The notes beneath the pieces were generated by a model. That model saw only the letters and a list, made by a program, of their open reading frames with translations. It had not been told where the DNA came from and made no database searches. Of a stretch of 37,692 bases of DNA, positions 14,248-23,069 are shown one piece after another (positions within the stretch are counted from its first letter, which is position 1; each line of letters starts with the position of its first letter). A program made the translations under genes and the position numbers. This stretch comes from 67-14 sp020438345 (GTDB lineage Bacteria > Actinomycetota > Thermoleophilia > Solirubrobacterales > 70-9), in the NCBI GenBank assembly GCA_937872475.1, contig CALMSY010000033.1:1-37692 (forward strand), given 5' to 3'.

Positions 14248-16123
14248 CTCCGGTCAGGTAGCCGGTGGCATCCTGGGCGTCGATGTTGGCGGCACCTTCA
14301 CCGATGCGGTCCTGATCACCGAAGACCGGTACTTCACGGGGAAATCGCCAACCACTCCCGATGATCAGTCGGAAGGGGTCATGACGGCGATCCGACAGGT
14401 CCTCGGCGCTTCCGGAACAGAGGCCGGGAATATCCGCCATTTCGCCCACGGAATGACTGTCGCCACGAATGCCCTGCTTGAATCGAAGGGCGCGAAGACA
14501 GCACTCGTTGCGACCCGTGGTTTCATCGACCTCGTCGAAATCGGCCGCCAGGACCGGGCGTCCCTCTACCGCCTGCAGGCGGCTCACCCCCCGCCCCTGG
14601 TCCCGCCGGAAAGGCGGATCGAAGCGGCAGAGCGAACCGGGCCGGATGGCATCCTTGAGGAGTTGACAGAGCAGGAAGCGAACCGGATCGCCAGCCTGCT
14701 TCTCGGCCTTGATGTCGAGTCGGTGGCGGTCTGCCTGCTCCATTCGTACCGCTACCCCGCTCATGAACTGCTGCTTGGCGAGGTGATCCGTGACCGTCTC
14801 GGCAGCCGGATCCATGTTTCTCTCTCACATGAAGTTGTCGGAACATTCCGGGAGTTCGAGCGGGCCGCCACCACTGAAATCGATGCGGCCCTCTCGCCCC
14901 TGCTGGCGGGGTATCTGGAAAGGCTCCGCAGCCGGACTGGTCAGGAGGGATTGCCGGAACCGGAGATCATGCAGTCCAGCGGCGGGGTCGCCCACCTCGA
15001 CCAGGTCGCCTCACATGCTGCCGTGGCAATCCTCTCCGGACCCGCGGGCGGGGCTGCCGCCGCTTCAATGGTCGCCCGGGAAAGCGGCGAGGAGAACCTG
15101 CTCTGTTTCGACATGGGCGGTACCTCATGTGATGTCTGTGTGGTCGAGCGCGGAGCGGTTCATGAGGCCTCGTCAAAGACGATCGCCGGCAGACCGATCG
15201 CCCTGCCGATGGTGGACATCGACACGGTCGGTGCCGGCGGGGGGTCGATCGCCTGGCGTGACAGTGGCGGGGCACTGCGGGTCGGCCCGGAATCCTCGGG
15301 GTCCCGGCCCGGACCAGCCTGCTACGGGCTGGGTGGGACCAGGCCAACCGTGACCGATGCCAACCTGGCTCTTGGTCACCTGGACTCCGACCGGAAGCTG
15401 GCCGGCGGAATAAGCCTCGACCTGGACCTGGCACTGCGGGCGATCGGGGAATTGGCCGGTGAACTCAAGATGACGGCCATGGAATGCGCTGAAGGAATCA
15501 TCAGGGTCGCGAATGCGGAAATGGTCCGGGCTCTCCGCGTGGTGACTGTGCAGCGCGGCCTTGACTCTCGTGACTTCACCCTGCTTGCTTTCGGAGGCGC
15601 CGGCCCCCTCCACGCAGCAGGAGTCGCGGAGGAGCTGGGGATCGGAACTGTTCTCATCCCGCTGACTGGTGGAGTCTTCAGCGCCCTCGGACTCGCGGCA
15701 GCGGAGGGTCGCCGCGATGAAGTCCAGACGGTGTTGATGAAGGAAGAAGCCATGAACCGGGAAGTCCTCACCTCCCTGATCGGCGATTCCGACCAGACCA
15801 GCTGGGATCTTCGTTACCTCGGTCAGTCATTCGAACTGACGGTCTCCGACGATTCCGCCGACCCTCTCCGCCTGAGGGAACTTTTCGAACTGGAGCATCG
15901 CGAGCGGTATGGATACGTCGACCGGGAAGCCCCGGTCGAGCTGGTCACCGTACGCCGGCGGTACCTGCGGGAAGGGCCAGTATTCAACCCTGGTCCAACC
16001 CCGGATCTGCACCGGGCCGGACCGGCGACGATCGACCTTGGCGAAGCCACGCTCCACCTGCCGACCGGGTGGAGTGTCCATGGCGAATCCGGTGGCCTAC
16101 TCCGCATGATTCGTGAACGCTGA
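14234..16123 (+). CDS. hyuA: hydantoinase A / 5-oxoprolinase subunit A family protein
   Basis: ATP-binding subunit of the HyuA/HyuB family, 629 residues from ATG at 14234. The actin/ASKHA-fold phosphate loops are visible: GVDVGGTFTDAVL near residue 15, and LCFDMGGTSCDV later. Other landmarks are HGMTVATNALLESKGA, GRQDRASLY, SGPAGGAAAASM, DTVGAGGGSIAW, RPGPACYGLGG and LLAFGGAGPLHA. The start is set by the first residues before the P-loop; an earlier ATG at 14147 would lie inside hyuB and adds unrelated sequence. It is paired with hyuB. The C-terminal ~120 residues form the family's small domain. Confidence 0.9.
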   Translation: MGRSDSGQVAGGILGVDVGGTFTDAVLITEDRYFTGKSPTTPDDQSEGVMTAIRQVLGASGTEAGNIRHFAHGMTVATNALLESKGAKTALVATRGFIDLVEIGRQDRASLYRLQAAHPPPLVPPERRIEAAERTGPDGILEELTEQEANRIASLLLGLDVESVAVCLLHSYRYPAHELLLGEVIRDRLGSRIHVSLSHEVVGTFREFERAATTEIDAALSPLLAGYLERLRSRTGQEGLPEPEIMQSSGGVAHLDQVASHAAVAILSGPAGGAAAASMVARESGEENLLCFDMGGTSCDVCVVERGAVHEASSKTIAGRPIALPMVDIDTVGAGGGSIAWRDSGGALRVGPESSGSRPGPACYGLGGTRPTVTDANLALGHLDSDRKLAGGISLDLDLALRAIGELAGELKMTAMECAEGIIRVANAEMVRALRVVTVQRGLDSRDFTLLAFGGAGPLHAAGVAEELGIGTVLIPLTGGVFSALGLAAAEGRRDEVQTVLMKEEAMNREVLTSLIGDSDQTSWDLRYLGQSFELTVSDDSADPLRLRELFELEHRERYGYVDREAPVELVTVRRRYLREGPVFNPGPTPDLHRAGPATIDLGEATLHLPTGWSVHGESGGLLRMIRER

Positions 16124-16165
16124 GTACCTCAATACGGAAAACTACGTGATTTCCCGCACGAGGAC

Positions 16166-16194
16166 TTGAATTTCGCCGATCGCCCGTGTAAGGT
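16166..16194 (+). promoter_or_regulatory. candidate sigma-A promoter for the DUF1802 gene
   Basis: TTGAAT at 16166-16171 and TAAGGT at 16189-16194 are separated by 17 bases. They lie in the 177-bp gap after hyuA and leave an untranslated leader of about 100 bases. The DUF1802 ATG lacks a good Shine-Dalgarno sequence. Confidence 0.4.
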
Positions 16195-16300
16195 TGCGTT
16201 TCCTTACGGAGCCCGTGGCAGCCAGTCATGCCCCCTCTCGCCCCGTACAGGTTCCTGGTAGCACCTGTCCTTAGTAACCCCAACCCCTGACTGAATACCT

Positions 16301-16933
16301 ATGCCAATTGCTTTTAAGGAATGGTCCGTTACCGTGCGAGCCCTCGCCGAGGGCGAACAGCTTCTCACCCTTCGAAAGGGCGGGATCCGCGAAGAGAACA
16401 AGCACTTCGAGCTCGAGCACGACCGGTTCTTCCTCTACCCCACATTCGATCATCAGCAGAACGACCTGGTGCGCGCTTCTCACCACCCGGAGCTCGACCG
16501 TGCCCTCGAGGAGGGTGTCTGGCCCGACGAGGAGCCACCGGCCCGAGCCCTGTTGCAGGACGGCGGCATCCCTCAGCCCGACCGTGTTCGCATCCGTGCT
16601 TGGGCTGAAGTGGCCGAGGACATCACAATCGAGGACCCTCGGGTAGTCGATGCCCTGTCCCCGTTCTACATCTGGACCACCGACTACGCCCACAAGCGTC
16701 TCAGCTGGAAGCCGCGGCATCCGCTTCACCTCGTGCTGCTGCGGGTCCATCGCATTCCGCGTCCGGTAACCGTCCGGGTCCGCGAGGAATACCACGGCTG
16801 CCGTTCCTGGGTCGAGATCGACCGAGACCTTCCGTTCGAAGGCACTCCGGTCATGTCGGACGAGGAGTTCGAGTTCGCCACCGCCGAGATCCGTTCGATC
16901 TGCGCGGGTGACCGCGAGCCGGCACTCGTCTAG
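16301..16933 (+). CDS. DUF1802 family protein
   Basis: A 210-residue soluble protein matching the DUF1802 pattern. It opens FKEWSVTVRALAEGEQ, continues LLTLRKGGIREENKHFELEH and FFLYPTFDHQQNDLV, and has the conserved FYIWTTDYAHKRLSWKP and HPLHLVLLRVHRIPRP later. No function is established for this family. It appears to be a single-gene transcript, with a candidate promoter upstream and a clear terminator 30 bp downstream. The DUF assignment is from memory of the family pattern. Confidence 0.85.
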   Translation: MPIAFKEWSVTVRALAEGEQLLTLRKGGIREENKHFELEHDRFFLYPTFDHQQNDLVRASHHPELDRALEEGVWPDEEPPARALLQDGGIPQPDRVRIRAWAEVAEDITIEDPRVVDALSPFYIWTTDYAHKRLSWKPRHPLHLVLLRVHRIPRPVTVRVREEYHGCRSWVEIDRDLPFEGTPVMSDEEFEFATAEIRSICAGDREPALV

Positions 16934-16964
16934 AGCAGTTTCGGCTTCGAAGATCCGCTTCATG

Positions 16965-16994
16965 AAAGGGCCCGCTCCGGCGGGTCCTTTTCAT
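16965..16994 (+). terminator. intrinsic terminator after the DUF1802 gene
   Basis: Arms AAAGGGCCCGC (16965-16975) and GCGGGTCCTTT (16980-16990) pair with one G-T wobble around a four-base TCCG loop and run into TTCATT. The stem, short loop and T-rich end make a good intrinsic terminator. Confidence 0.75.
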
Positions 16995-17011
16995 TGCAAT
17001 AGGCTGCGCCG

Positions 17012-17821
17012 GTGACGTGGATCGAAACCACTTCCCTGACCTTCGTGGCGCGTCACGAGGATGCCGACCGCAGCTATGCGGAAGATCTCCTCGACCGGCT
17101 TGAGGACCTCAGTCTCAAGCTTGAAGACCGGTTCGAAGTAGTTCCCAGCGGAATCGGTGTCGTGGTCCACCCTTCACCGATCTGGCTGACTGCCGCCCAT
17201 CCGTTCCTTCCGGCAGTTCGCTGGTCCGCGGCACCCGCGGGCCGCCGCTACCTGGCTGGCTGGCCGATGGCGACCGAGGTCCATGTGCTGGGCGAGAAGG
17301 CGATGGAAAAGAGAGCCGCCGGTGAAGCTTCGGCGGAGGCTCTGCGGGGCACCGCGGAACGCCTCTACACCCAGATCGTCCTGGCCGCCAACAACGAGTC
17401 GATCCCCCCGCCCTGGACCCCGGGGCGCTTTCTCAACTATCTGAAGTGGGCCTGGCTGGTCGAAGGCGGTGCCCAGCATTTTGCCCGTCAGGTCGACTTC
17501 TACCGGGCAGCGGTCATCCGCAGGCTCAGGGAAGGCTCTCGACCCCGCTTCCCGCCCTCTCGCCGCGATGCGATCCTTCTCGGAGGAACGATCTTCGACC
17601 TGCTCGAGGAATATCGGGGCGGCGGCGCCTGTGAACTCCTGATCGGACGGTTGCGCCGCGACGGCCCGATCGCCAACCTGGAGGTTGCCTTCGACCTCCG
17701 GGTCAGGGAGATCGAAGAAATGTGGCGGGCCTATCTGGGCGACCTTGCCCGGCCCCAGGCCGAGCTGACCACCCTTCCATCGCCGGAGGAGCTGCTCGGC
17801 CCGGTCGATCCGGAACCCTGA
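17012..17821 (+). CDS. hypothetical protein resembling an inactivated gluzincin peptidase
   Basis: A 269-residue cytoplasmic protein from GTG at 17012; no signal peptide. The stretch WLVEGGAQHFARQ (about 148-160) resembles the second zinc-ligand helix of peptidase-MA-like gluzincins (W-x-x-E-G-x-A). At the place where HExxH should stand, upstream, the sequence reads LYTQIVLAANN, with no histidine pair. If the relationship is right, the protein keeps the fold but not zinc catalysis. No other family is recognised. The gene follows the DUF1802 terminator closely, with little room for a promoter. Confidence 0.68.
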   Translation: MTWIETTSLTFVARHEDADRSYAEDLLDRLEDLSLKLEDRFEVVPSGIGVVVHPSPIWLTAAHPFLPAVRWSAAPAGRRYLAGWPMATEVHVLGEKAMEKRAAGEASAEALRGTAERLYTQIVLAANNESIPPPWTPGRFLNYLKWAWLVEGGAQHFARQVDFYRAAVIRRLREGSRPRFPPSRRDAILLGGTIFDLLEEYRGGGACELLIGRLRRDGPIANLEVAFDLRVREIEEMWRAYLGDLARPQAELTTLPSPEELLGPVDPEP

Positions 17822-17837
17822 GCGCCGGGCCGCGCGT

Positions 17838-18971
17838 CTACTTCTTCTTGTTCCCGCCGGCGATCTTCGGAAGCTTCGCGTTCCTCACGTCCGTGTAGCT
17901 GACGCCCGAAGCATCGGTCAGTTTCGCGCTGACCTTCAACTTGCCGGGCTTCACCTTCGGGTTGATGGCGAAAGTCATCGAACGGGGGCTGGTGACGGAT
18001 TTCACCTTTCGACTGGCGATCACCTTGCCGGCCCTGCGGATCTTCACGTCGAGGCCGAGCGCTTCTCCCGCGTTGATCGACAGCGTGACAGACCGCTTGC
18101 GCTTGCCTTGCCGCTTCACCTTGACTGAATCGAGCGAGCCCGCAACGTTGCTGAAGGTGCGAGCTGATTCACCCGGGCTGAGCTCGTAGGCACCCATCGG
18201 CGGATTCGCGTTGATGATGCGGCCGGGCGCGCAGGTCGCCAGGAAGCTGGCGAACCTCGCGGTCGGCGAACTTGTGACGATCCGATATGTACCGGTCGGC
18301 ACGATCGGCCAGATGATTCCGCCGTCCTTCGAGGACGAAGTCCTGTTTACGTCCGGCACCACCTGATCGTTGAAATAGACCGGGCCCTCAATCGAGGGAA
18401 ATTCCTCCGAGGTGGCACCGGCAACGCCATGCGGCGTATTCAGCCAGTAGGTCCGGAAATCGACATCACGAACGTTGCGGGCCGAGGAAGTGGTCACAAT
18501 CGCACATTGCTCCGGCCGGCCGTCCGCGCGGGCCGGGACGTTGAGGATGATCTTCAGGAGGCCGTACTCCTCATCGCGAGGGGCCTGGAAGTTTGCGTTC
18601 TCGATGTCCTCGCCACGGGTATGAAAAGTCTGGAGATCGATTTCGTTCCAGTGGGCTTCCATCGAACCGGTCGGCTGACCATCCATGTTCCGCTGGGTTA
18701 GAAGCCCCTGGCCCGAAACGATGTACGGAGTCACGTTCGCATCATCAGGGACCTCGAGGGTGTAGTCACCAAGCTCGTTGGTCATCGCGGAAAGGGTGGG
18801 AAACTCGCGCACCTTGATTGTCGCGTTGGATATCCCCGTGCTCATGTGGTTGAAGATGAAGGCCCGACCACTGATATTCACGTTGTCAGCCGCGGAAGCG
18901 GTCTGACTACCGGCCAGCATGAACACCGCGATTGCGACCGCAACAAATGCGCCGGTGATACTCCTCAACAT
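17838..18971 (-). CDS. secreted protein with carboxypeptidase-regulatory-like domain
   Basis: A 377-residue protein with a clear Sec signal peptide: MLRSITGAFVAVAIAVF, then cleavage near TASAADN. The mature N-terminus (about 30-100) looks like a transthyretin-like beta sandwich: ISGRAFIF, NATIKVREF, NELGDYTLEVPDD. The middle is beta-rich without recognisable catalytic motifs. The C-terminal ~100 residues are Lys-rich and Ig-like (VKVKRQGKRKRSVTLS) and may contact wall or surface polymers. ATG at 18971 has GGGAG four bases upstream; farther upstream in-frame sequence is unrelated. It is convergent with the preceding plus-strand gene. Its function is unknown. Confidence 0.8.
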   Translation of the reverse strand: MLRSITGAFVAVAIAVFMLAGSQTASAADNVNISGRAFIFNHMSTGISNATIKVREFPTLSAMTNELGDYTLEVPDDANVTPYIVSGQGLLTQRNMDGQPTGSMEAHWNEIDLQTFHTRGEDIENANFQAPRDEEYGLLKIILNVPARADGRPEQCAIVTTSSARNVRDVDFRTYWLNTPHGVAGATSEEFPSIEGPVYFNDQVVPDVNRTSSSKDGGIIWPIVPTGTYRIVTSSPTARFASFLATCAPGRIINANPPMGAYELSPGESARTFSNVAGSLDSVKVKRQGKRKRSVTLSINAGEALGLDVKIRRAGKVIASRKVKSVTSPRSMTFAINPKVKPGKLKVSAKLTDASGVSYTDVRNAKLPKIAGGNKKK

Positions 18972-19074
18972 GGAACTCCCACTTTCCTCGTTCCGGACCT
19001 GTCCGGTTTCTGCGACGAATCCGAACCTACAACAGGTTGGACCACCATGAAGTTGCGGTGCGGGAAGCGACCGG

Positions 19075-19860
19075 TCAGTGGTCGAGTACGAGCCCGAGGA
19101 ACTTCCGGGTCCGCTCTTCCTGCGGATTGCCAAGCACCTCGTCCGGAGGCCCCTGCTCGACGATGTAGCCACCGTCCATGAAGATGACCCGGTCGGCCAC
19201 TTCCCTGGCAAACCCGATCTCATGGGTCACGCAGATCATGGTCATGCCGGATTCGGCCAGGTCGCGCATCACGTCGAGCACTCCCTTGACCAATTCCGGG
19301 TCGAGAGCACTCGTCACCTCGTCAAAGAGCATCACCTCCGGATCCATCGCGAGCGCCCGGGCAATCGCGACGCGCTGCTGCTGTCCACCGGAAAGACGAT
19401 CAGGGTATTCATCAACCTTCTCGGTGAGACCGACTTTGCTCAGCTGCTCGATCGAGCGTTGATCGGCATCGGACTTTTTTCTGCCCCTGACCCGCACCTG
19501 CGCGATCGAGACATTCTGCTTCGCCGACATGTTCGGGAAAAGGTTGAAGGACTGGAAGACCATGCCGGTCTCCCTTCGCAAATCATCGAGATTCTTGGGC
19601 TTGCTGCCGTCAAAGACAACCTCTCCCTTGAGGTCGATCGTGCCTCCGGTCGGGATCTCGAGAAGGTTCAGACAGCGCAGCATGGTGCTCTTGCCGGATC
19701 CGCTCGGGCCGAGCACGCAGATCACCTCGCCCTTTTTGATGTCAAGGTCTATGTCACGCAGGACCTCGAGGTTGCCGAAGCTCTTCTTGAGGTTCTTGAC
19801 CGTGATGATGGTTTCACCCCTGGCGACTTCCTTCAACGGTCCGGTTGCTGTTTCGCTCAT
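19075..19860 (-). CDS. polar amino-acid ABC transporter ATP-binding protein
   Basis: The 261-residue ATPase of a GlnQ/HisP-type importer, which drives uptake at the inner face of the membrane. Walker A is GPSGSGKST, the signature is LSGGQQQRVAIARAL, Walker B is VMLFDEVTSALDPE and the switch His is in CVTHEIGFAREVADRV. An ~18-residue N-terminal leader precedes the core. It overlaps the permease gene by four bases (ATGA). It is the last gene of the three-gene cluster. Substrate is an amino acid by family, but which one is not readable. Confidence 0.92.
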   Translation of the reverse strand: MSETATGPLKEVARGETIITVKNLKKSFGNLEVLRDIDLDIKKGEVICVLGPSGSGKSTMLRCLNLLEIPTGGTIDLKGEVVFDGSKPKNLDDLRRETGMVFQSFNLFPNMSAKQNVSIAQVRVRGRKKSDADQRSIEQLSKVGLTEKVDEYPDRLSGGQQQRVAIARALAMDPEVMLFDEVTSALDPELVKGVLDVMRDLAESGMTMICVTHEIGFAREVADRVIFMDGGYIVEQGPPDEVLGNPQEERTRKFLGLVLDH

Positions 19861-20597
19861 GGCATCCCTCTCTGGAACTTCTCGTTCTGTCTCTTGATCT
19901 GCCAGTCGACAACGCGGGCCAGCGGGATCGTCACGATCAGGAACAGGAATGCCCCGAGCGTGTATCCGGACGGATTGAAGAACTCCGAATACAGGTCGCG
20001 ACCCGCCTGGACCACCTCGATCAGGCCGATGGTGCTGACCAGGGCCGTGTCCTTCATCAGGGCGATGAAGTCGTTGAGCAGGGGCGGGATCACCTTGCGC
20101 ACCGCCTGAGGAACGATCACGAATCGCATCGCCTGGCCGTGTGACATACCCAGCGAACGCGCCGCCTCGGTCTGCCCTCTCGGCACCGCTTCGATTCCGG
20201 CCCGGTAAACCTCGGCCATGTACGCGCCGTAGGTGAGGGTCAAGGCCATGACTCCGTACCAGAACGGATCGCTTTCACCCAGCCACTGGGGAATCCCGAT
20301 TTCCCTGGGGATCACTCCGTTGGTCGCCATGGTCGCGAGTCCACTGGAGAGCAGGAGGATCATCAGCAGCATGGGAATGCCACGGAGGCAGTCAATGTAG
20401 GCGATAACGATCCAGCGAACAGGTGCCAGCAACTTGCCGGGCAGCTGCCGCAGCACCGCCAGGATCAGACCCCATACGAGGGCGAAGAAACCGCCCACCG
20501 CAGAAAGCTTGAGAGTAACGAGGAAACCGTCGAAGACCTCGTCGAAGTGATCCGCCATGAACTGGAAGTTGAAGAAGATGTCGAAAAATTCACCCAT
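19857..20597 (-). CDS. polar amino-acid ABC transporter permease
   Basis: A 246-residue permease of the His/Glu/Gln/Arg/opine (HisMQ) family, with about five hydrophobic helices. The cytoplasmic EAA loop, which docks the ATPase, reads EAARSLGMSHGQAMRFVIVP. The start is ATG at 20597, with GAGGGG five bases upstream. Only one permease gene is present, so it may act as a homodimer. It is separated from the binding-protein gene by 110 bp containing a strong palindrome. Confidence 0.92.
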   Translation of the reverse strand: MGEFFDIFFNFQFMADHFDEVFDGFLVTLKLSAVGGFFALVWGLILAVLRQLPGKLLAPVRWIVIAYIDCLRGIPMLLMILLLSSGLATMATNGVIPREIGIPQWLGESDPFWYGVMALTLTYGAYMAEVYRAGIEAVPRGQTEAARSLGMSHGQAMRFVIVPQAVRKVIPPLLNDFIALMKDTALVSTIGLIEVVQAGRDLYSEFFNPSGYTLGAFLFLIVTIPLARVVDWQIKRQNEKFQRGMP

Positions 20598-20659
20598 GGC
20601 TGCCCCTCGGTCCTCGTTCCCCAGTCATACCCGACTAACGGGTACTACGGAGGAAAATA

Positions 20660-20695
20660 AACAAAGAGGGCGCCCCGCGGGGCGCCCTCTTTGTT
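20660..20695. terminator. 36-bp perfect palindrome between binding-protein and permease genes
   Basis: Seventeen-base arms (20660-20676 and 20679-20695) meet around a GC centre, so all 36 bases are self-complementary. The stem is GC-rich in the middle and T/A at the ends. On the minus strand it runs into TTTGTTTATTTTCC, so it can work as an intrinsic terminator after the binding-protein gene. Partial read-through would give more binding protein than permease. Confidence 0.82.
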
Positions 20696-20707
20696 CGGTC
20701 ATCTGAC

Positions 20708-21562
20708 CTACTCCGATTCCGTCGTCTCGGAAGCGGTCGCGCTGCCGTCCGTGATGCTGGCCGGCGGCGTGGCATTGAAGTACTTCCTGAACAGCTCCTC
20801 GTAGGTGCCATCTTCGATCAGGTCGGAGAGGGCCCCGTTCACTGCTGCCAGGAGGTTAGGCGTGTTCTTGGCGAACGCGAAACCGTAGTACTCGCCGGTC
20901 GGGATGTTGGTCGGGATCTCGAAGCCGGCCTGGCCCTTGGAAGCGGCCTCCTCGGCGACGGGAGCATCGACGATTGATGCCTCGACCTGTCCGTTCACCA
21001 CCGCGGCGATAGCTGCGGCGCCGTTCGGGTAGGGACGGACCTGGGCTGCGTCGGTCTCGTCGGTGGCGAACGCCTCACCGGTGGTTCCATCCTGGGCGCC
21101 CACTGTGGCTCCAGCCAGGTCCTCGACCGAGTTGATGTCGGATCCGGGAGGAACGAGCAGAGCCTGTTCGGACTCGAAGTACGGGTCGCTGAAAGCAACC
21201 TGCTGCTCACGCTCAGGCGTGATCGTCGATGCCGAGGCGACCATGTCGAACTTGCCCTGGGCGACGTCGAGGAAGATCGTGTCGAACGCGGTGTCTTCGA
21301 TCTTCACGTCAAGGTCGAGACGCTTGGCGATGTCGTTGACCAGCTCGATGTCGAAGCCCGTGTAGTCAGGAGCCTTGCCCATCTCGAACGGTGCGTAGGG
21401 AATGTCAGAGCCGACGGTCAGGGTGCCTTCGGTGATCAGCTCGGACGTGAAATCGCTGCTACCGCTGTCGCTGTTGTCATCACTGCCGCAACCCACGACG
21501 ACAACCATCGCCGCGAGAATCATCAGCGCTGAAAGCAGCGCGATCAAACGGGGTTTCTTCAT
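20708..21562 (-). CDS. amino-acid ABC transporter substrate-binding lipoprotein
   Basis: Extracellular binding protein (SBP_bac_3 family) of 284 residues, tethered by lipid. A lipoprotein signal peptide ends in VVVVGC, with the modified Cys at residue 25, followed by a Ser/Asp linker. Family stretches are LTVGSDIPYAPFE, GFDIELVNDIAKRL, FDMVASASTITPEREQQV, FSDPYFESEQALLV and LAGATVGAQDGTTGE. GGAGGAG lies six to nine bases before the ATG. It is the first gene of the transporter cluster and is divergent from cysM. Confidence 0.93.
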   Translation of the reverse strand: MKKPRLIALLSALMILAAMVVVVGCGSDDNSDSGSSDFTSELITEGTLTVGSDIPYAPFEMGKAPDYTGFDIELVNDIAKRLDLDVKIEDTAFDTIFLDVAQGKFDMVASASTITPEREQQVAFSDPYFESEQALLVPPGSDINSVEDLAGATVGAQDGTTGEAFATDETDAAQVRPYPNGAAAIAAVVNGQVEASIVDAPVAEEAASKGQAGFEIPTNIPTGEYYGFAFAKNTPNLLAAVNGALSDLIEDGTYEELFRKYFNATPPASITDGSATASETTESE

Positions 21563-21666
21563 ACTGTTTCTCCTCCAGAAAGGGATTGATTGCTGGACGC
21601 CAACAAGATCAGTAAAGCACGATTGCCACGCAGTTTTTCGGACTGGCGTCCAAGTGACTACACTTT

Positions 21667-22668
21667 ATGAAGCGTGGCTGGCCAGCCGACCCACTGAACA
21701 TGAGCCCTTACTACGACCTTCTGAACAAGCCTTGCGGGGGAAACTTCCGGGATATCGTCGAATCGATCGGCCATACCCCGCTGGTTGAGCTGAAGACGCT
21801 TTCCCCCAGGGAGAACGTCCACATCTACGCGAAACTGGAATCGGCCAACCCGACCGGATCGGTCAAGGACAGGGTCGCCCGCGCGATGATGGAGAAGGCC
21901 GAAACCGAAGGTGCGATCCAGCCAGGCCAGACCATCCTTGAGCCGACCTCCGGCAATACGGGGATCTCGCTGGCGATGATCTGCCGTCGCAAGGGCTACC
22001 CGCTGAAGGTGGTCATGCCGGACAATGTCACCACCGAGCGGACCCAGCTGCTCGAGATGTATGGCGCGGAGATCGTCTATTCCGAAGGCGCGAAGGGTTC
22101 GAACGGTGCGGTTGAACTGGCTCTGGAAATGGCAAAGGACCCGGGCTACTACATGCCTTACCAGTACGGGAACGAAGCCAATCCCCTCGCCCACTACAAC
22201 GGCACGGCGGTCGAGATCCTCGAAGAACTTGAAGAGGTGACTGCTTTCGTCGCGGGCCTCGGCACAGGTGGCACCCTGATGGGCAACGGCCGCCGGCTGA
22301 AAGAGGAGAACCCGGAAACCAAAGTGGTCGCCGCCGAGCCGATGCAGGGTGAGCTGGTTCAGGGGCTCCGCTCGCTGGATGACGGATTTATCCCCCCGAT
22401 CATCGACCTTTCCCTGCTCGACCGGAAGATCATGGTTTCCAACCGTGATGCGATCGTCTGGACGAAGAAGCTGCTCGACCAGGAAGGGATCTTCGCCGGT
22501 GTTTCTTCGGGTGCGGTTGCGGCAATCGCCGTCCGGATCGCCAATGAAATGGATTCCGGCAACATCGTCTTCCTGATCCCTGACGGCGGCTGGAAGTACC
22601 TCTCCTCCGGCGTCTACACCAAGTCGATCGAGGAGCTCGGCGACATCGACGCGACCAACTGGTGGTAG
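21667..22668 (+). CDS. cysM: CysM-type cysteine synthase (PLP-dependent)
   Basis: PLP enzyme of the cysteine synthase family, 333 residues. Schiff-base lysine K67 lies in NPTGSVKDRV, the phosphate loop is TSGNTGIS, and GLGTGGTLMG is the second PLP loop. Next to mec and cysO it is most likely the type that transfers sulfur from thiocarboxylated CysO to O-phosphoserine, as shown for Mycobacterium CysM, rather than using free sulfide; substrate use is inferred from context. ATG at 21667 and ATG at 21700 are both possible; neither has a strong ribosome site. Its stop is two bases from the mec GTG. Confidence 0.9.
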   Translation: MKRGWPADPLNMSPYYDLLNKPCGGNFRDIVESIGHTPLVELKTLSPRENVHIYAKLESANPTGSVKDRVARAMMEKAETEGAIQPGQTILEPTSGNTGISLAMICRRKGYPLKVVMPDNVTTERTQLLEMYGAEIVYSEGAKGSNGAVELALEMAKDPGYYMPYQYGNEANPLAHYNGTAVEILEELEEVTAFVAGLGTGGTLMGNGRRLKEENPETKVVAAEPMQGELVQGLRSLDDGFIPPIIDLSLLDRKIMVSNRDAIVWTKKLLDQEGIFAGVSSGAVAAIAVRIANEMDSGNIVFLIPDGGWKYLSSGVYTKSIEELGDIDATNWW

Positions 22669-22670
22669 CC

Positions 22671-23069
22671 GTGAAGGTTCCTCAGGCGCTGCTTGACGAA
22701 ATGGTCGAGCACAGCAGGCTGGATGCCCCGAATGAATGCTGCGGGCTGATCGGCGGGGAGGCTGATGAGGCGAAGACCATCCACCGGATGCAAAACACCG
22801 CCCACAGTCCCTTGCGGTACGAGATGGATTCGACAGAGCAACTCAGGGTCTACCGGGAGATCATGGATGCCGGTCACGACATCGTCGGTATCTACCACTC
22901 GCATACCCGCACTGCCGCCTATCCCTCACAGACCGACATCAACCTTGCGATCGGCTGGCCGGATGCCGTCTACTTCATCGTCTCGCTTGAGGATCCCGAC
23001 GAGCCTTACATCCGGGGTTTCAATATCCGGGAAGGCCAGGTCGAGGATGTCGATATTCAGGCGATCTGA
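22671..23069 (+). CDS. mec: Mec-type JAMM metalloprotease for CysO-cysteine
   Basis: Zn-dependent JAB1/MPN protease of 132 residues that releases cysteine from the CysO-Cys adduct. The JAMM motif is complete: H76-S-H78 in YHSHTRTAAYPSQTD, S86, D89, and the general base Glu22 in NECCGLIGG. GTG at 22671 gives MKVPQALLDE; an alternative GTG at 22662 overlaps the cysM stop and adds three residues. Between cysM and DUF2007 it is co-transcribed. The nearby CysO has residues beyond Gly-Gly, so this protease may also process that tail (inference). Confidence 0.9.
   Translation: MKVPQALLDEMVEHSRLDAPNECCGLIGGEADEAKTIHRMQNTAHSPLRYEMDSTEQLRVYREIMDAGHDIVGIYHSHTRTAAYPSQTDINLAIGWPDAVYFIVSLEDPDEPYIRGFNIREGQVEDVDIQAI

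Noticed and set aside
18972..19223. Longer start for the secreted protein
   Set aside because: It would place 84 unrelated residues before a clear signal peptide; ATG at 18971 has a ribosome site.
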